Below, piece by piece: positions 8,157-16,827 of a DNA stretch of 64,000 nucleotides (positions within the stretch are counted from its first letter, which is position 1; each line of letters begins with the position of its first letter). The position numbers and the translations under genes were made by a program. The notes beneath the pieces were generated by a model. That model was not told the origin of the DNA. It saw only the letters and a program-made list of their open reading frames with translations, and ran no database searches. The DNA is from [Clostridium] saccharolyticum WM1 (lineage in GTDB: Bacteria; Bacillota; Clostridia; Lachnospirales; Lachnospiraceae), in the NCBI RefSeq assembly GCF_000144625.1, contig NC_014376.1:1674001-1738000 (forward strand). The letters are read 5' to 3'.

Positions 8157-8504
8157 GTGATAATCAGACGCGGAGACATTTATTATGCTGATTTAAGGCC
8201 GGTCGTGGGCTCTGAGCAGGGCGGTATCCGTCCGGTTCTTATTATACAGAACGACATAGGTAACAAGCACAGCCCTACGGTAATCTGTGCGGCAATTACC
8301 TCAAGAATGAACAAGGCAAAGCTTCCCACCCATGTGGAGCTGGATACAAAAAAATGCGATATGATCAAGGACTCGGTCATCCTTCTGGAGCAGCTTCGCA
8401 CCATTGATAAGCAAAGACTGAAGGAAAAGATCTGTCATATTGATGACGAACTTCAACAGGAAGTGGATTGTGCGTTAAGGGTGAGCCTGGAACTGGATAC
8501 ATAG
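8157..8504 (+). CDS. mazF: MazF/EndoA-type mRNA endoribonuclease (toxin)
   Basis: The 115-residue protein has the family layout: [30 protein letters not shown] at residues 4-33, the [18 protein letters not shown] strand and active-site region, and [16 protein letters not shown]. MazF cuts single-stranded mRNA at short sequence motifs and is normally neutralised by a MazE/CopG-like antitoxin. The start is GTG 8157, giving the usual MI(I/V)xRGD beginning, with GGAG 9 bases upstream; a TTG at 8139 would add six non-conserved residues. The 201 bases between alr and this gene hold no convincing antitoxin frame, only the structured element at 8054. Confidence 0.93.
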   Translation: MIIRRGDIYYADLRPVVGSEQGGIRPVLIIQNDIGNKHSPTVICAAITSRMNKAKLPTHVELDTKKCDMIKDSVILLEQLRTIDKQRLKEKICHIDDELQQEVDCALRVSLELDT

Positions 8505-8519
8505 TTCACCATAGCGTGA

Positions 8520-8604
8520 TTTGCTTCAGAAAGGCTGAGTGCAGTCTGATGTTGGCAGATCCGCTGGCCGGTGAGCCTTAAGCGAAACGAACTTCCTTGA
8601 CGGA
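8520..8604 (+). other. Putative structured RNA element, copy 2 (5' of corC-like gene)
   Basis: This 85-base block is related to 8054-8146. CCGCT (8561-8565) can pair with AGCGA/G around a loop again holding CGGTGAGC (8569-8576): 8562-8565 pair with 8581-8584. Relative to copy 1, one T-G pair is C-G and one C-G pair is T-A. It begins 15 bases after the mazF stop and ends 79 bases before the next ATG. Confidence 0.55.
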
Positions 8605-8683
8605 TTACAGAGAAAATGATATATTTTTTAATAGTTGCAAGAAAAATACGAATGATAATGAACAAAAGGAGTAGATTTTTAGA

Positions 8684-10087
8684 ATGGACGATGGCAATCC
8701 GCTTATACGCGTGATTATTTTTATTGCTTTTATCGTGCTGGATGCAATATTCTATGGGTTTGGAGCGGCGATCCAAAACGTGAATACAGGCGAGCTGGAG
8801 CATCAGATGGAAGAGGGTAGTGAAAAAGCCCGGAAGCTGTTACATATAGTGAACAGGCCCACCAGGTTTGTAAATACTATCCAGATCACCACCAATTTAA
8901 TCGGCATGGTAACAGGGGCTTTTGTTTTGGAAGAACTGGGAGCAAGGCTGGAAGTGATCCTGACCAGAGGAAGGGTTTATCCCAGCCAGTGGATCTCGTT
9001 AATCAGCCTGCTGTTGGTTTCTGTTGCACTGATCGTACTTTTGATCAGCTTTGGCATTATTATTCCAAAACGCTGTGCGGCAAAGAATCCTGAAAGATGG
9101 GGGTATCGTATGCTGCCGGCCGTATCCCTCATCATGATCCCTATTATCCCCTTTACCTGGATGGCCAATGTGGTGGCCTTTTTCGTCTTAAAGCTTCTGG
9201 GCATTGATATGGCATCGGATAATGAGAACGTTACGGAAGAGGATATCATGTCCATGGTGAATGAAGGCCATGAACAGGGCGTTTTAGAGGCCAGGGAAGC
9301 GGAGATGATTACAAACATCTTTGAGCTGAATGATAAAGAAGCCGGGGATATTATGACCCACCGGAAAAATCTGGTGGCTTTGGACGGAGAGATCACTCTC
9401 CGGGAAGCGGTGAATTTCATATTAAAGGAAGGATTTAATTCCCGTTACCCGGTTTATAAAAAGGATGTAGATGACATTGTGGGGATCCTTCATATGAAGG
9501 ATGCTTTGATTGCCGTGGAAAATAAACGGAATGCGTCCCGTCAGCTTTGGGAAATCGAAGGACTTCTCAGAGAAGCTCATTTTATTCCGGAAACCAGAAA
9601 TATTGATACCCTGTTTAAGGAGATGCAGTCCAGAAAAATCCATATGGTGATCGTGGTAGATGAATACGGGCAGACGGCAGGAATCGTGACCATGGAAGAT
9701 ATTCTGGAAGAGATCGTAGGCAATATAATGGACGAATATGATGTGGATGAAGAGTACATTATACCCTCAGAGGATGGTTCCTTTTGTGTCAGCGGCATGA
9801 CGCCTCTGGAAGAATTGGAAAGGGCCTTGAACATTGAATTTGACGAGGAAGATTATGATTCCTATGATACCATCAACGGCCTGTTGATATCCAGGCTGGA
9901 CCGGATCCCCCAGGAAGGAGAGGAGTCGGAGGTATCTGTTTTGGGATACCGTTTTAAAATCCTTCGGGTGGAGAATAAGATCATTCATACCATCCGGGTC
10001 TGGAAAGAAGAGCCGGAAGAAAATAGTGAGGAAGATCCGGAATCTAGAAACATGGAGGCCCGTGGGGAATCCTTTCCGGAAAAATGA
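8684..10087 (+). CDS. CNNM/CorC-type membrane protein with CBS pair (hemolysin-C family)
   Basis: The protein has 467 residues. Residues about 1-185 form the CNNM (DUF21) membrane domain with helices near 7-27, 60-85, 105-130 and 145-170. Residues about 205-330 are a CBS pair (IMTHRKNLVALD, FNSRYPVYKKDVDDIVGILHMKD, VIVVDEYGQTAGIVTMEDILEEIVGNI). Residues about 340-430 are the CorC_HlyC transporter-associated domain, followed by a Glu-rich tail. Family members are linked to Mg or Co efflux; the substrate here is unknown. The ATG follows AAAAGGAG. The structured element at 8520 lies in its 5' region. Confidence 0.93.
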   Translation: MDDGNPLIRVIIFIAFIVLDAIFYGFGAAIQNVNTGELEHQMEEGSEKARKLLHIVNRPTRFVNTIQITTNLIGMVTGAFVLEELGARLEVILTRGRVYPSQWISLISLLLVSVALIVLLISFGIIIPKRCAAKNPERWGYRMLPAVSLIMIPIIPFTWMANVVAFFVLKLLGIDMASDNENVTEEDIMSMVNEGHEQGVLEAREAEMITNIFELNDKEAGDIMTHRKNLVALDGEITLREAVNFILKEGFNSRYPVYKKDVDDIVGILHMKDALIAVENKRNASRQLWEIEGLLREAHFIPETRNIDTLFKEMQSRKIHMVIVVDEYGQTAGIVTMEDILEEIVGNIMDEYDVDEEYIIPSEDGSFCVSGMTPLEELERALNIEFDEEDYDSYDTINGLLISRLDRIPQEGEESEVSVLGYRFKILRVENKIIHTIRVWKEEPEENSEEDPESRNMEARGESFPEK

Positions 10088-10095
10088 TAAAACAG

Positions 10096-10158
10096 GCACA
10101 GTTGCCAGAGCTTCCCGGTAAATAATGGGGAGAATCGGCGGCTGTGCATTACTTTTTC
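10096..10158 (+). terminator. Terminator after the corC-like gene
   Basis: An 11-bp stem (10096-10106 with 10137-10147, two G-T pairs) encloses a second stem with TCCC/GGGGA and is followed by ATTACTTTTTCTT. Confidence 0.7.
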
Positions 10159-10187
10159 TTGCAAGATGAAAAAAATAGTGCTAAAAT
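10159..10187 (+). promoter_or_regulatory. Promoter of yebC
   Basis: TTGCAA (10159-10164) and TAAAAT (10182-10187) are spaced 17 bases apart, directly after the preceding terminator. Confidence 0.65.
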
Positions 10188-10254
10188 AGAAAAGATGTTT
10201 ATTTTTCAGATATTATAAGGACGAAGAAGAGAAAGAAAAGGAGTGTTGGGAACG

Positions 10255-10983
10255 ATGTCAGGACATTCAAAGTTCGCAAATATTAAACACAAAAAAGAGA
10301 GAAATGATGCTGCAAAAGGCAAGATTTTCACTGTCATCGGAAGAGAATTGGCGGTAGCGGTGAAAGAAGGCGGACCAGACCCGGCAAACAATAGTAGACT
10401 CCGTGATATTATCGCAAAGGCGAAGGCCAATAATATGCCAAACGATACCATAGAACGCGGCATTAAAAAAGCAGCCGGTGATGCAGGTTCCGTTAATTAT
10501 GAAACCATTACATACGAAGGATACGGCCCCAACGGGGTTGCCATCATCGTAGACACGCTGACAGACAACAAGAACCGGACTGCAGCAAATGTAAGAAACG
10601 CATTTACCAAGGGCGGCGGCAATGTAGGTACTCCCGGCTGTGTGTCCTTTATGTTTGATAAAAAAGGACAGATCATCATTGATAAGGAAGAATGCGAAAT
10701 GGATCCTGATGAGCTGATGATGGTTTCCTTAGATGCGGGAGCAGAAGATTTTGCGGAGGAAGAGGACAGTTTCGAAGTGATTACCGGACCGGAGGAATTC
10801 AGCAGTGTCCGTGAAGCATTAGAAGCGGCAGGCGTTCCCATGGTGGAGGCAGGCGTTACTATGATCCCCCAGACATGGGTGGAGCTGACAGATGAAGATT
10901 CCCTAAAGAAGATGAACCGACTCCTGGAACTTCTTGATGCAGAGGATGACGTACAGGCTACGTACCATAACTGGGATGAATAA
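10255..10983 (+). CDS. yebC: YebC/PmpR-family protein
   Basis: The 242-residue protein starts [25 protein letters not shown], the conserved family N-terminus, which fixes the start at ATG 10255 rather than the upstream TTG. The central part has [18 protein letters not shown] and [24 protein letters not shown], and the C-terminus [17 protein letters not shown]. YebC proteins bind DNA or the ribosome; members act as transcriptional regulators or help translation of difficult proline stretches. It is a single-gene transcript with its own promoter and terminator. Confidence 0.96.
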   Translation: MSGHSKFANIKHKKERNDAAKGKIFTVIGRELAVAVKEGGPDPANNSRLRDIIAKAKANNMPNDTIERGIKKAAGDAGSVNYETITYEGYGPNGVAIIVDTLTDNKNRTAANVRNAFTKGGGNVGTPGCVSFMFDKKGQIIIDKEECEMDPDELMMVSLDAGAEDFAEEEDSFEVITGPEEFSSVREALEAAGVPMVEAGVTMIPQTWVELTDEDSLKKMNRLLELLDAEDDVQATYHNWDE

Positions 10984-10991
10984 ACAATGAT

Positions 10992-11034
10992 AAAAGAGAG
11001 GAAAGTGCTTTAAGCGGCTTTCCTCTCTTTTTTA
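10992..11034. terminator. Bidirectional terminator between yebC and the PocR gene
   Basis: A perfect 14-bp stem (10992-11005 with 11018-11031) has A-rich and T-rich outer edges and can serve both convergent genes. Confidence 0.88.
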
Positions 11035-11037
11035 TAC

Positions 11038-11817
11038 CTAATCGATCTCGGTCAGGTTCCTGACAGAATTTTCTATTTCCTTAACAAGCTCCTGGATCCT
11101 TTGGTAGACAGCTCCGGAGTTCTTTGAAATTTCTCCAAACTCTCTGGCAACTACAGCAAAGCCGACACCGGCTTCTCCAGCTCTTGCAGCTTCGATGGAG
11201 GCATTGATGGATAGGATGCTTTCCATAGAAGCGACCTTTTGCAGATCCCGGGTTTTTTCTGTAACTTCGCTTAAGGCTCTTTGGATATTGCTTATCTGTA
11301 AATCAAGAACATCGTTTCTTTTCTGGGTAATTGTCTTAATATATTCCAGATTGACCAGCTGGTTTACGATGTTTCCCAGCATCTGGGCGGAAGCCCGGAT
11401 CATTTGCTCGGACCTTACCGGAACCTTTTTTAAGGCCTCCACATAAGCATCTTCGCTGACGCCGATCTCTCTTGCAGTGCTACGGAACTTCTCTTCCTCA
11501 GGTTCATTGGGAAGCACCTGTCCTCCCAGAATGGCACCTACCTTTTCACCGTTTATGATGATGTCGGTGGAAAAGTCCATGAGCCCTGCATGGCAGAAAT
11601 AAGTTCCTTTTCCTTCCTCATCACATTTCCGGCACCGCCGGAGACCTTCCTCACTCCCTCTGTTGTATTTCATGCAGAAATCCGAAAAATTGCTGGGTTT
11701 TGTTATGTAATTGCCCTCTGCATCCACTGCGATGGCGGCCAGGCCGGTGGACTCGGAAAATTGATCCTGAATTTTCTGCAAGGCGTTTAGATCAAGGAAC
11801 TTTTTAATATCAATCAT
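11038..11817 (-). CDS. Soluble PocR-domain sensor with chemoreceptor-like tip
   Basis: The protein has 259 residues and no membrane helix. Residues about 8-165 are a PocR ligand-binding domain, with the Cys cluster FCMKYN, CRKC and YFCHAGLMDF and the segment GEKVGAILGGQVL. After a helix, residues about 205-240 read [32 protein letters not shown], the signalling tip of methyl-accepting chemotaxis proteins. The rest of a receptor's coiled coil is very short. It may be a cytoplasmic chemoreceptor that senses a small metabolite, with the cysteines possibly holding a metal. The ligand is unknown. The start lacks a strong ribosome site (GGCGGAAAAAAGAG). Confidence 0.85.
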   Translation of the reverse strand: MIDIKKFLDLNALQKIQDQFSESTGLAAIAVDAEGNYITKPSNFSDFCMKYNRGSEEGLRRCRKCDEEGKGTYFCHAGLMDFSTDIIINGEKVGAILGGQVLPNEPEEEKFRSTAREIGVSEDAYVEALKKVPVRSEQMIRASAQMLGNIVNQLVNLEYIKTITQKRNDVLDLQISNIQRALSEVTEKTRDLQKVASMESILSINASIEAARAGEAGVGFAVVAREFGEISKNSGAVYQRIQELVKEIENSVRNLTEID

Positions 11818-11985
11818 ACTCTTTTTTCCGCCCTTTCTGTAGTAAAGTGCTGTACAATTTTTATATATAATATTATATAATAAGGAATGGGGAATTACAA
11901 GCAGCTAGTTGAACCAAAGAGAAAAGAAATGGACGTACGCTATGAAAAATGTACGGAGTTTAAGGAATGGAAGAGGTTTGAGATT

Positions 11986-12621
11986 ATGGATAGCGGTCGA
12001 TTGTACCGGGTACAAAAAGAAGATGTGGAAAGATTAAAGGAACTGTTAACGGAATGCTTTGAAGGGGATCCCCTTTACTGTAAGCTGATTCCTGACGGAA
12101 AGACAAGGAGCCGCCTGCTTCCGGAGCTGTTTGAATGCGATATGGAGGAATTTTTAGAGACTTGTGAAATATATGCCGACAGCCCGGAGATTAACGGGAT
12201 CCTAGTGGTGGATGACGAATCCCAACCCTATAATTCCTTTCATTATTATCTGGCGGAAGCGGCCGCCCTTTTAAAGACAGACGGCTATCTGATTAAGGAG
12301 GATCCTACCTTAAGAACATTTTGGAACTTTTTTCAGGGAAGGGATTATTTAAACTCCAGGTGGACGGATGAACTTGAACAGGAAAAAAGGATGCACATTA
12401 TTTACCTGGCAGTGCGGCCGGCCATGCAGCATCATGGATTATCCTCCCTACTGTTAAGGGAGGCCATACACTATGCAGACAGGAATCAGCTCCTGATCTC
12501 ACTGGAAACACACAATGAGAATAATGTACCGTTTTATGAGCACTTTGGCTTTAAGGTTTTCACCATTGTGGAAAAGCATCTTCATTTAAAACAATACTGT
12601 ATGGTCCGGGATATAAAATAA
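11986..12621 (+). CDS. GNAT-family N-acetyltransferase
   Basis: About 211 residues. The C-terminal half has the GNAT fold: IIYLAVRPAMQHHGLSSLLLREAIHYAD is the acetyl-CoA loop (variant of Q/RxxGxG/A) and NENNVPFYEHFGFKVF the final motif B. I prefer ATG 11986, which has AGAGG 9 bases upstream and gives the usual RLYRVQKEDVERLKELL beginning; the frame is open back to ATG 11887, adding 33 residues. The substrate is unknown. A TATAAT-like stretch lies at about 11865-11882. Confidence 0.85.
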   Translation: MDSGRLYRVQKEDVERLKELLTECFEGDPLYCKLIPDGKTRSRLLPELFECDMEEFLETCEIYADSPEINGILVVDDESQPYNSFHYYLAEAAALLKTDGYLIKEDPTLRTFWNFFQGRDYLNSRWTDELEQEKRMHIIYLAVRPAMQHHGLSSLLLREAIHYADRNQLLISLETHNENNVPFYEHFGFKVFTIVEKHLHLKQYCMVRDIK

Positions 12622-12624
12622 AGA

Positions 12625-13392
12625 CTAATACAAATAATAGGACAGGCTCTCTGTAATCTGAAAGCCTGCCTTTTTGTATAAGGCAATGGCAGGCACGTTT
12701 TCGCCGGATACCTGTAAAAACAGCTTCTTCAGTCTTTTATGGCCGGACAGCGAAAAGCAGGTTTTCAGGAGCAGAAAAAGACAGGCGCTTCCCAGTCCCT
12801 GGTTCCGTAAGTTCTCGGCAATTACAAAACCGTAAAAATAGGCAGTTTCACCCCGAAAATCCAGATAACAGGAGCCTATGGGGCTGCCATCCATGAGAAA
12901 CGTCCATGGAGAGTGTTCTTCATTGGGATTATAGGCCATGGATAGGGCAGGGGAATCCCAAAGCGGGTTGCTTTTTGCCAGGCCGGTTTCTATAAAGCCA
13001 GAGGCTGAAAGCTCCATTAAGTGTTCCTGATACCAGAAATCGGCTCCTAATGCATTCAGAGTATGAACCGTATCCTCACAGGTTTCATCCACAGGAAAGA
13101 CCAGATCATTGTCGGCCGTTTCCTTTAAAAGCTCATCCAGTAGCATGGTAAAATATCCGTTCTGCCTGTTTGACGGAAGAGTGTAGGCGCAGGTTTCATA
13201 CTCCCCGTTTTCATTAAAAAAAGCGCATAAGGCGGATAAGAGATTGTCTTCGTCATATAATAAGTAAAAAGTACAATCCTCTTCTAAGGGAAAAGTAAGA
13301 GAAATATGGTCATGCTTTCTGCAGGCTTCCTGCAGGTGAAGCAGGTTGTTTTTCTGCGTTTCGCTGGGGGTTTTGGTACGTATGATATTCAT
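12625..13392 (-). CDS. GNAT-family N-acetyltransferase (two-domain)
   Basis: About 255 residues from ATG 13392, which has CAGGAG 7 bases upstream; the longer open frame beyond it is low-quality. The C-terminal domain shows the acetyl-CoA motif ENLRNQGLGSACLFLLL and the final LQVSGENVPAIALYKKAGFQITESL. The N-terminal half (LPSNRQNGYFTMLLDELLKETADNDLVFPVD) resembles a second, degenerate GNAT unit, so a tandem arrangement is likely. It converges with the preceding acetyltransferase with only 3 bases between stops. The substrate is unknown. Confidence 0.87.
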   Translation of the reverse strand: MNIIRTKTPSETQKNNLLHLQEACRKHDHISLTFPLEEDCTFYLLYDEDNLLSALCAFFNENGEYETCAYTLPSNRQNGYFTMLLDELLKETADNDLVFPVDETCEDTVHTLNALGADFWYQEHLMELSASGFIETGLAKSNPLWDSPALSMAYNPNEEHSPWTFLMDGSPIGSCYLDFRGETAYFYGFVIAENLRNQGLGSACLFLLLKTCFSLSGHKRLKKLFLQVSGENVPAIALYKKAGFQITESLSYYLY

Positions 13393-13568
13393 GGCTGGAC
13401 TCCTGGTATTTTCGTATAGTATCGGATATCTGAACTTGTAACGCAAGTGAAGATAAATGGGCTGCCTTGTAGCCCCGCCCATCCGATTACCGGAAGCGTT
13501 TTTGCTTCCGATAATATAATACAATAAAAAAATATCAAAAATCAATAAAATATTTTCCATATTGCTGA

Positions 13569-13597
13569 TTGTCTCTTTGAAATATGGGTGATAGAAT
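13569..13597 (+). promoter_or_regulatory. Promoter of pepF
   Basis: TTGTCT (13569-13574), 17 bases, TAGAAT (13592-13597); the gene's ribosome site GGAGG follows at 13616. Confidence 0.6.
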
Positions 13598-13627
13598 AAA
13601 CACAAGTGAACAGTTGGAGGGATCTAT

Positions 13628-15412
13628 TTGAAAAAGAGAGATGAAATACCGGTTTGCGATACCTGGAACCTGGCGGACATTCTGCCGTCAGAGAGTGCTT
13701 GGGAGGATCTGTTCCGTGAAACAGAAAGCTCGCTTTCAGGTTATAAGCGTTACGAGGGACATCTGGCCGATTCCGGCGAGATGCTTTTTTCCTGCTTAAG
13801 GTTTGATGAGGAGATGTCCCTGAACATAGAAACATTGTTCGTCTATGGAAGGCAGAAATCCGATGAGGATACGGGAAATGCAAGGTATCAGGAATTATCC
13901 TCCAGGGCAAGGTCTTTATCCTATAAGGCTGCGGGGCTGTCCTCCTTTTTAGTACCTGAAATCCTGGCCATACCCCAGGAAAACCTTACTGAGTTCCGGG
14001 AAAACACGGCTGAGCTTAAGCGATATGACAGGACCTTTGAAATTATTTTAAAAAAGAAGGACCACACGCTGTCAGCTCCCATGGAAGCGCTGCTGGCAAA
14101 GTCCATGGAAGCCACCTCCGGACCTTCGGAGATCTTTCATATGTTTAACAATGCAGATGTGAAATTTCCTGAAATAAAGGATGAGAAGAATCAGCCCGTA
14201 AGGATTACCCATGGTAATTATATAGCTTTTATGGAAAAGCAGGACAGGAGCGTGAGAAAGTCCGCATTTGAAGCCCTGTACAGTGTTTACGGACAGTTTA
14301 TCAATACCCTGGCATCCACATTTTCTTCCAATGTAAAGCAGGCTGCCTTTTACGCCAAGGCAAGGAATTACCCTTCCGCAAGAGCCCATTCCCTTGGAGA
14401 GAATGAGATTCCGGAGGAAGTTTATGACAATCTCATAAAGGCAGTTCATGAGGGACTTCCTAATCTCCATCAATATATATCCATCAGAAAAAAAGCTCTT
14501 GGAGTAGAAGAGCTTCATATGTATGACCTATACGTGCCAATGGTTTCAAGGGAAGAACGAAAAATTACCTTTGAGGAAGCCAAGGCCATGGTGCTGGAAG
14601 GCCTTAAACCTTTGGGTGCGGAATATTTATCTCTTTTGAGAGAAGGATTTGACAACCGGTGGATTGATGTATATGAGAATGAGGGAAAGCGGAGCGGTGC
14701 TTATTCCTGGGGAGTTTACGGAATCCATCCCTATGTGCTGTTAAACTTTAATGGAACACTGGACAGTGTCTTTACCCTGGCTCATGAGATGGGTCATGCC
14801 CTCCACAGTTGGTTTTCCGATAAAAACCAGACCTATATCGATGCCGGATATAAGATCTTTGTGGCGGAGGTGGCTTCCACATGCAATGAGGCGCTGCTTA
14901 TCCGTCATTTATTGGAGGTTACAGCAGATAAGAAGGAACGTGCTTATCTTGTGAATCATTTTATGGACAGTTTCAGGGGCACACTATACCGGCAGGCTAT
15001 GTTTGCAGAATTTGAAGCGGAGACCCACCGCCGCGCAGGGGAAGGCGAAGTGCTTACCGGGGAAGTCCTTTGCAGGATCTATCAGCGGCTGAATGAGGAG
15101 TATTTTGGACCTGATATGGTGGTTGATCCGGAAATTGGTTATGAATGGTCCAGGATTCCGCATTTTTACACTCCGTTTTATGTATACCAGTACGCCACAG
15201 GGTTTTCGGCTGCCATTGCCATCAGCAGCAGGATTCTCAAAGGAGATGAGAGTGCGGTCAAAGGCTATTATGAATTTTTAAGCGGCGGAAATTCCATGAC
15301 TCCCATAGACCTTTTGAAGCTGTGCGGCGTTGACATGGGGACGGCAGAGCCGGTAAAGGATGCGCTGTTCGTATTTGCCGGACTTTTGGAGGAAATGAGC
15401 CGGCTTATTTAG
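13628..15412 (+). CDS. pepF: Oligoendopeptidase F (M3 metallopeptidase)
   Basis: The 594-residue cytoplasmic zinc peptidase degrades short peptides. The start is TTG 13628, with GGAGG 7 bases before it. The N-terminal part (about 1-200) is the PepF helical domain (WNLADILPSESAWEDLF). The zinc motif is HEMGH at about residues 386-390 inside FTLAHEMGHALHSWF, with the third ligand glutamate in FVAEVASTCNEALL. The substrate-contact tail HFYTPFYVYQYATGFSAAIA follows. Length and motif order are normal. Confidence 0.96.
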   Translation: MKKRDEIPVCDTWNLADILPSESAWEDLFRETESSLSGYKRYEGHLADSGEMLFSCLRFDEEMSLNIETLFVYGRQKSDEDTGNARYQELSSRARSLSYKAAGLSSFLVPEILAIPQENLTEFRENTAELKRYDRTFEIILKKKDHTLSAPMEALLAKSMEATSGPSEIFHMFNNADVKFPEIKDEKNQPVRITHGNYIAFMEKQDRSVRKSAFEALYSVYGQFINTLASTFSSNVKQAAFYAKARNYPSARAHSLGENEIPEEVYDNLIKAVHEGLPNLHQYISIRKKALGVEELHMYDLYVPMVSREERKITFEEAKAMVLEGLKPLGAEYLSLLREGFDNRWIDVYENEGKRSGAYSWGVYGIHPYVLLNFNGTLDSVFTLAHEMGHALHSWFSDKNQTYIDAGYKIFVAEVASTCNEALLIRHLLEVTADKKERAYLVNHFMDSFRGTLYRQAMFAEFEAETHRRAGEGEVLTGEVLCRIYQRLNEEYFGPDMVVDPEIGYEWSRIPHFYTPFYVYQYATGFSAAIAISSRILKGDESAVKGYYEFLSGGNSMTPIDLLKLCGVDMGTAEPVKDALFVFAGLLEEMSRLI

Positions 15413-15446
15413 GTCTGATTGTTGGATAGAGGAGAGGGGAGCAGGT

Positions 15447-16220
15447 ATGAATCTGTATCAGATGATATTTAAAAGAAGATCCATCAGAAAATTTAAGAAG
15501 GAACAGGTTCCGGAGCAGTTGTTAAAGGACATCCTTTATTTTGGGGAAAATATACCAAGGCTGCATGGGGAAATTCTGTTCAAAATGGAGATAAGCGAGA
15601 ATCTGGATGACCACCTGCCTGTTAAGGGGCTGTGGAAGGTGGAAGCTCCCTATTACCTGACCTTTTATTCCGAGGAAAAAGAGGGGTATCTGGTAAATGC
15701 AGGATATATCATGGAGCATGTACTTTTGTATATGACAGGAAAGGGGCTGGGGACCTGTTATCTGGGAAGCACCAAGGTATTAGAACCTGCATCGGCAGGG
15801 ATGAAACAGGTGATCGTAGTAGCCTTCGGCTATCCCAAGACCCTGCTCTACCGTGATCCTGCAACTGCCAAGCGGCTTCCTTTGAAAGAATTGTGCGTGT
15901 TTAAGGAAGAAGCCGGAGAATCCATGAAGAATATTTTAAGGGCTGTCCGCCTCGCTCCGTCGGCCATGAATACCCAGCCCTGGCGTTTTATCGTTTATCA
16001 TGACAGAATTTATATATTTTCCTGCAGGGAATTCCTGCCGTCACCGACTCTTGTATCCATGCGGGAGATCGGCACGGGGATCATGCTTTCTCATCTGACC
16101 ATTGCTGCAGAAGAAATGTGGATGAATGTGAAGCTGGAGGCTGAGAAAGCCATGGAGAAAAAGTCCTATAAAAGCGGTGCGTATGTGACTACGGCGTTTT
16201 TTAAAGAGTATAAATACTGA
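15447..16220 (+). CDS. Nitroreductase-family flavoprotein
   Basis: The 257-residue protein starts MNLYQMIFKRRSIRKFKKEQVP, the FMN-binding N-terminus of nitroreductases. A second FMN segment, VRLAPSAMNTQPWRFIVY, lies at about residues 168-185, so the chain looks like the internally duplicated nitroreductase type with two half-domains. The GLGTCYLGS motif is at about 105. It sits 34 bases after pepF and may share its transcript. Substrate is unknown; these enzymes use NAD(P)H to reduce nitro compounds or quinones. Confidence 0.88.
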   Translation: MNLYQMIFKRRSIRKFKKEQVPEQLLKDILYFGENIPRLHGEILFKMEISENLDDHLPVKGLWKVEAPYYLTFYSEEKEGYLVNAGYIMEHVLLYMTGKGLGTCYLGSTKVLEPASAGMKQVIVVAFGYPKTLLYRDPATAKRLPLKELCVFKEEAGESMKNILRAVRLAPSAMNTQPWRFIVYHDRIYIFSCREFLPSPTLVSMREIGTGIMLSHLTIAAEEMWMNVKLEAEKAMEKKSYKSGAYVTTAFFKEYKY

Positions 16221-16240
16221 TTACTTCTTAGACTGGTACA

Positions 16241-16284
16241 GACAAAAAGGGAAGGTCCTTCTTCAGGGGCCTTCCCTTTTTGTC
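16241..16284. terminator. Bidirectional terminator between the nitroreductase and hsp20
   Basis: A perfect 15-bp inverted repeat (16241-16255 with 16270-16284) has AAAAA and TTTTT within its outer stem. Confidence 0.85.
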
Positions 16285-16313
16285 CATATTAGGATGATTC
16301 TCAGTTAGGAGTT

Positions 16314-16727
16314 TTATTCAATGGTGATATAGTGGTTTTCTTCGATCTGCTTCGGGGCTTCCTTTGGAACCACCAGCTTTAGAATGCCATTTTCAAAGGC
16401 GGCTTTAATATCTTCCTGCCTTAAGCTGGTCCCTACATAAAAGCTTCTCTTCACAGAGCCGCTGTAGCGTTCCCTGCGGATATAGTTTTTCTGGTCTTTC
16501 TCTTCATTTTCGGAAACGGTGTCCGCATAAATGGTTAAATAACCTTCTTTTAATTCGGCGCGCACATCTTCTTTCTTAAATCCCGGAAGTTCAATTTCAA
16601 TCACATAACTGGTTCCGTCATCCTCAATGTCTGTCTTCATCAGAGACTGTCTGTTGTGATATGCATCCGTAAAAAATGGATCATTGAAAAATTCATCAAA
16701 TAAGTTGTTTCTTCTGGTTAATAACAT
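16314..16727 (-). CDS. hsp18: Small heat-shock protein, Hsp20/alpha-crystallin family
   Basis: The 137-residue chaperone holds unfolded proteins. The alpha-crystallin domain spans about residues 30-125: ELPGFKKEDVRAELKEGYLTIYAD, then RRERYSGSVKRSFYVG, then AAFENGILKLVVPK. The C-terminal IEENHYITIE holds the short hydrophobic tail. The ATG follows AAGGAGG. A CIRCE operator overlaps its promoter, so HrcA control is likely. The symbol hsp18 follows the clostridial naming and is less certain than the family. Confidence 0.95.
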   Translation of the reverse strand: MLLTRRNNLFDEFFNDPFFTDAYHNRQSLMKTDIEDDGTSYVIEIELPGFKKEDVRAELKEGYLTIYADTVSENEEKDQKNYIRRERYSGSVKRSFYVGTSLRQEDIKAAFENGILKLVVPKEAPKQIEENHYITIE

Positions 16728-16760
16728 AAATGGTTCCTCCTTTTTGGGTTATTTATGTGA

Positions 16761-16776
16761 CACCGGTTTTCCGGTG
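16761..16776 (-). promoter_or_regulatory. Hairpin in the hsp20 leader
   Basis: CACCGG and CCGGTG pair perfectly around a four-base loop, about 35 bases before the hsp20 start. It may stabilise the mRNA. It does not cover the ribosome site, so a thermometer role is not supported. Confidence 0.4.
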
Positions 16777-16798
16777 CTTTTGTATTTGTTATACATGT

Positions 16799-16827
16799 AA
16801 TATAACACACATTGTTAGCACTGTCAA
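16799..16827 (-). promoter_or_regulatory. Promoter of hsp20
   Basis: On the minus strand TTGACA (16827-16822), 17 bases, TATATT (16804-16799). The -35 lies inside the CIRCE spacer. Confidence 0.85.

Noticed and set aside
8535..8595. Hammerhead ribozyme (CTGATG and GAAAC are present in copy 2)
   Set aside because: The core is CTGATGTT rather than CTGANGA, copy 1 lacks it entirely, and the surrounding stems do not form.
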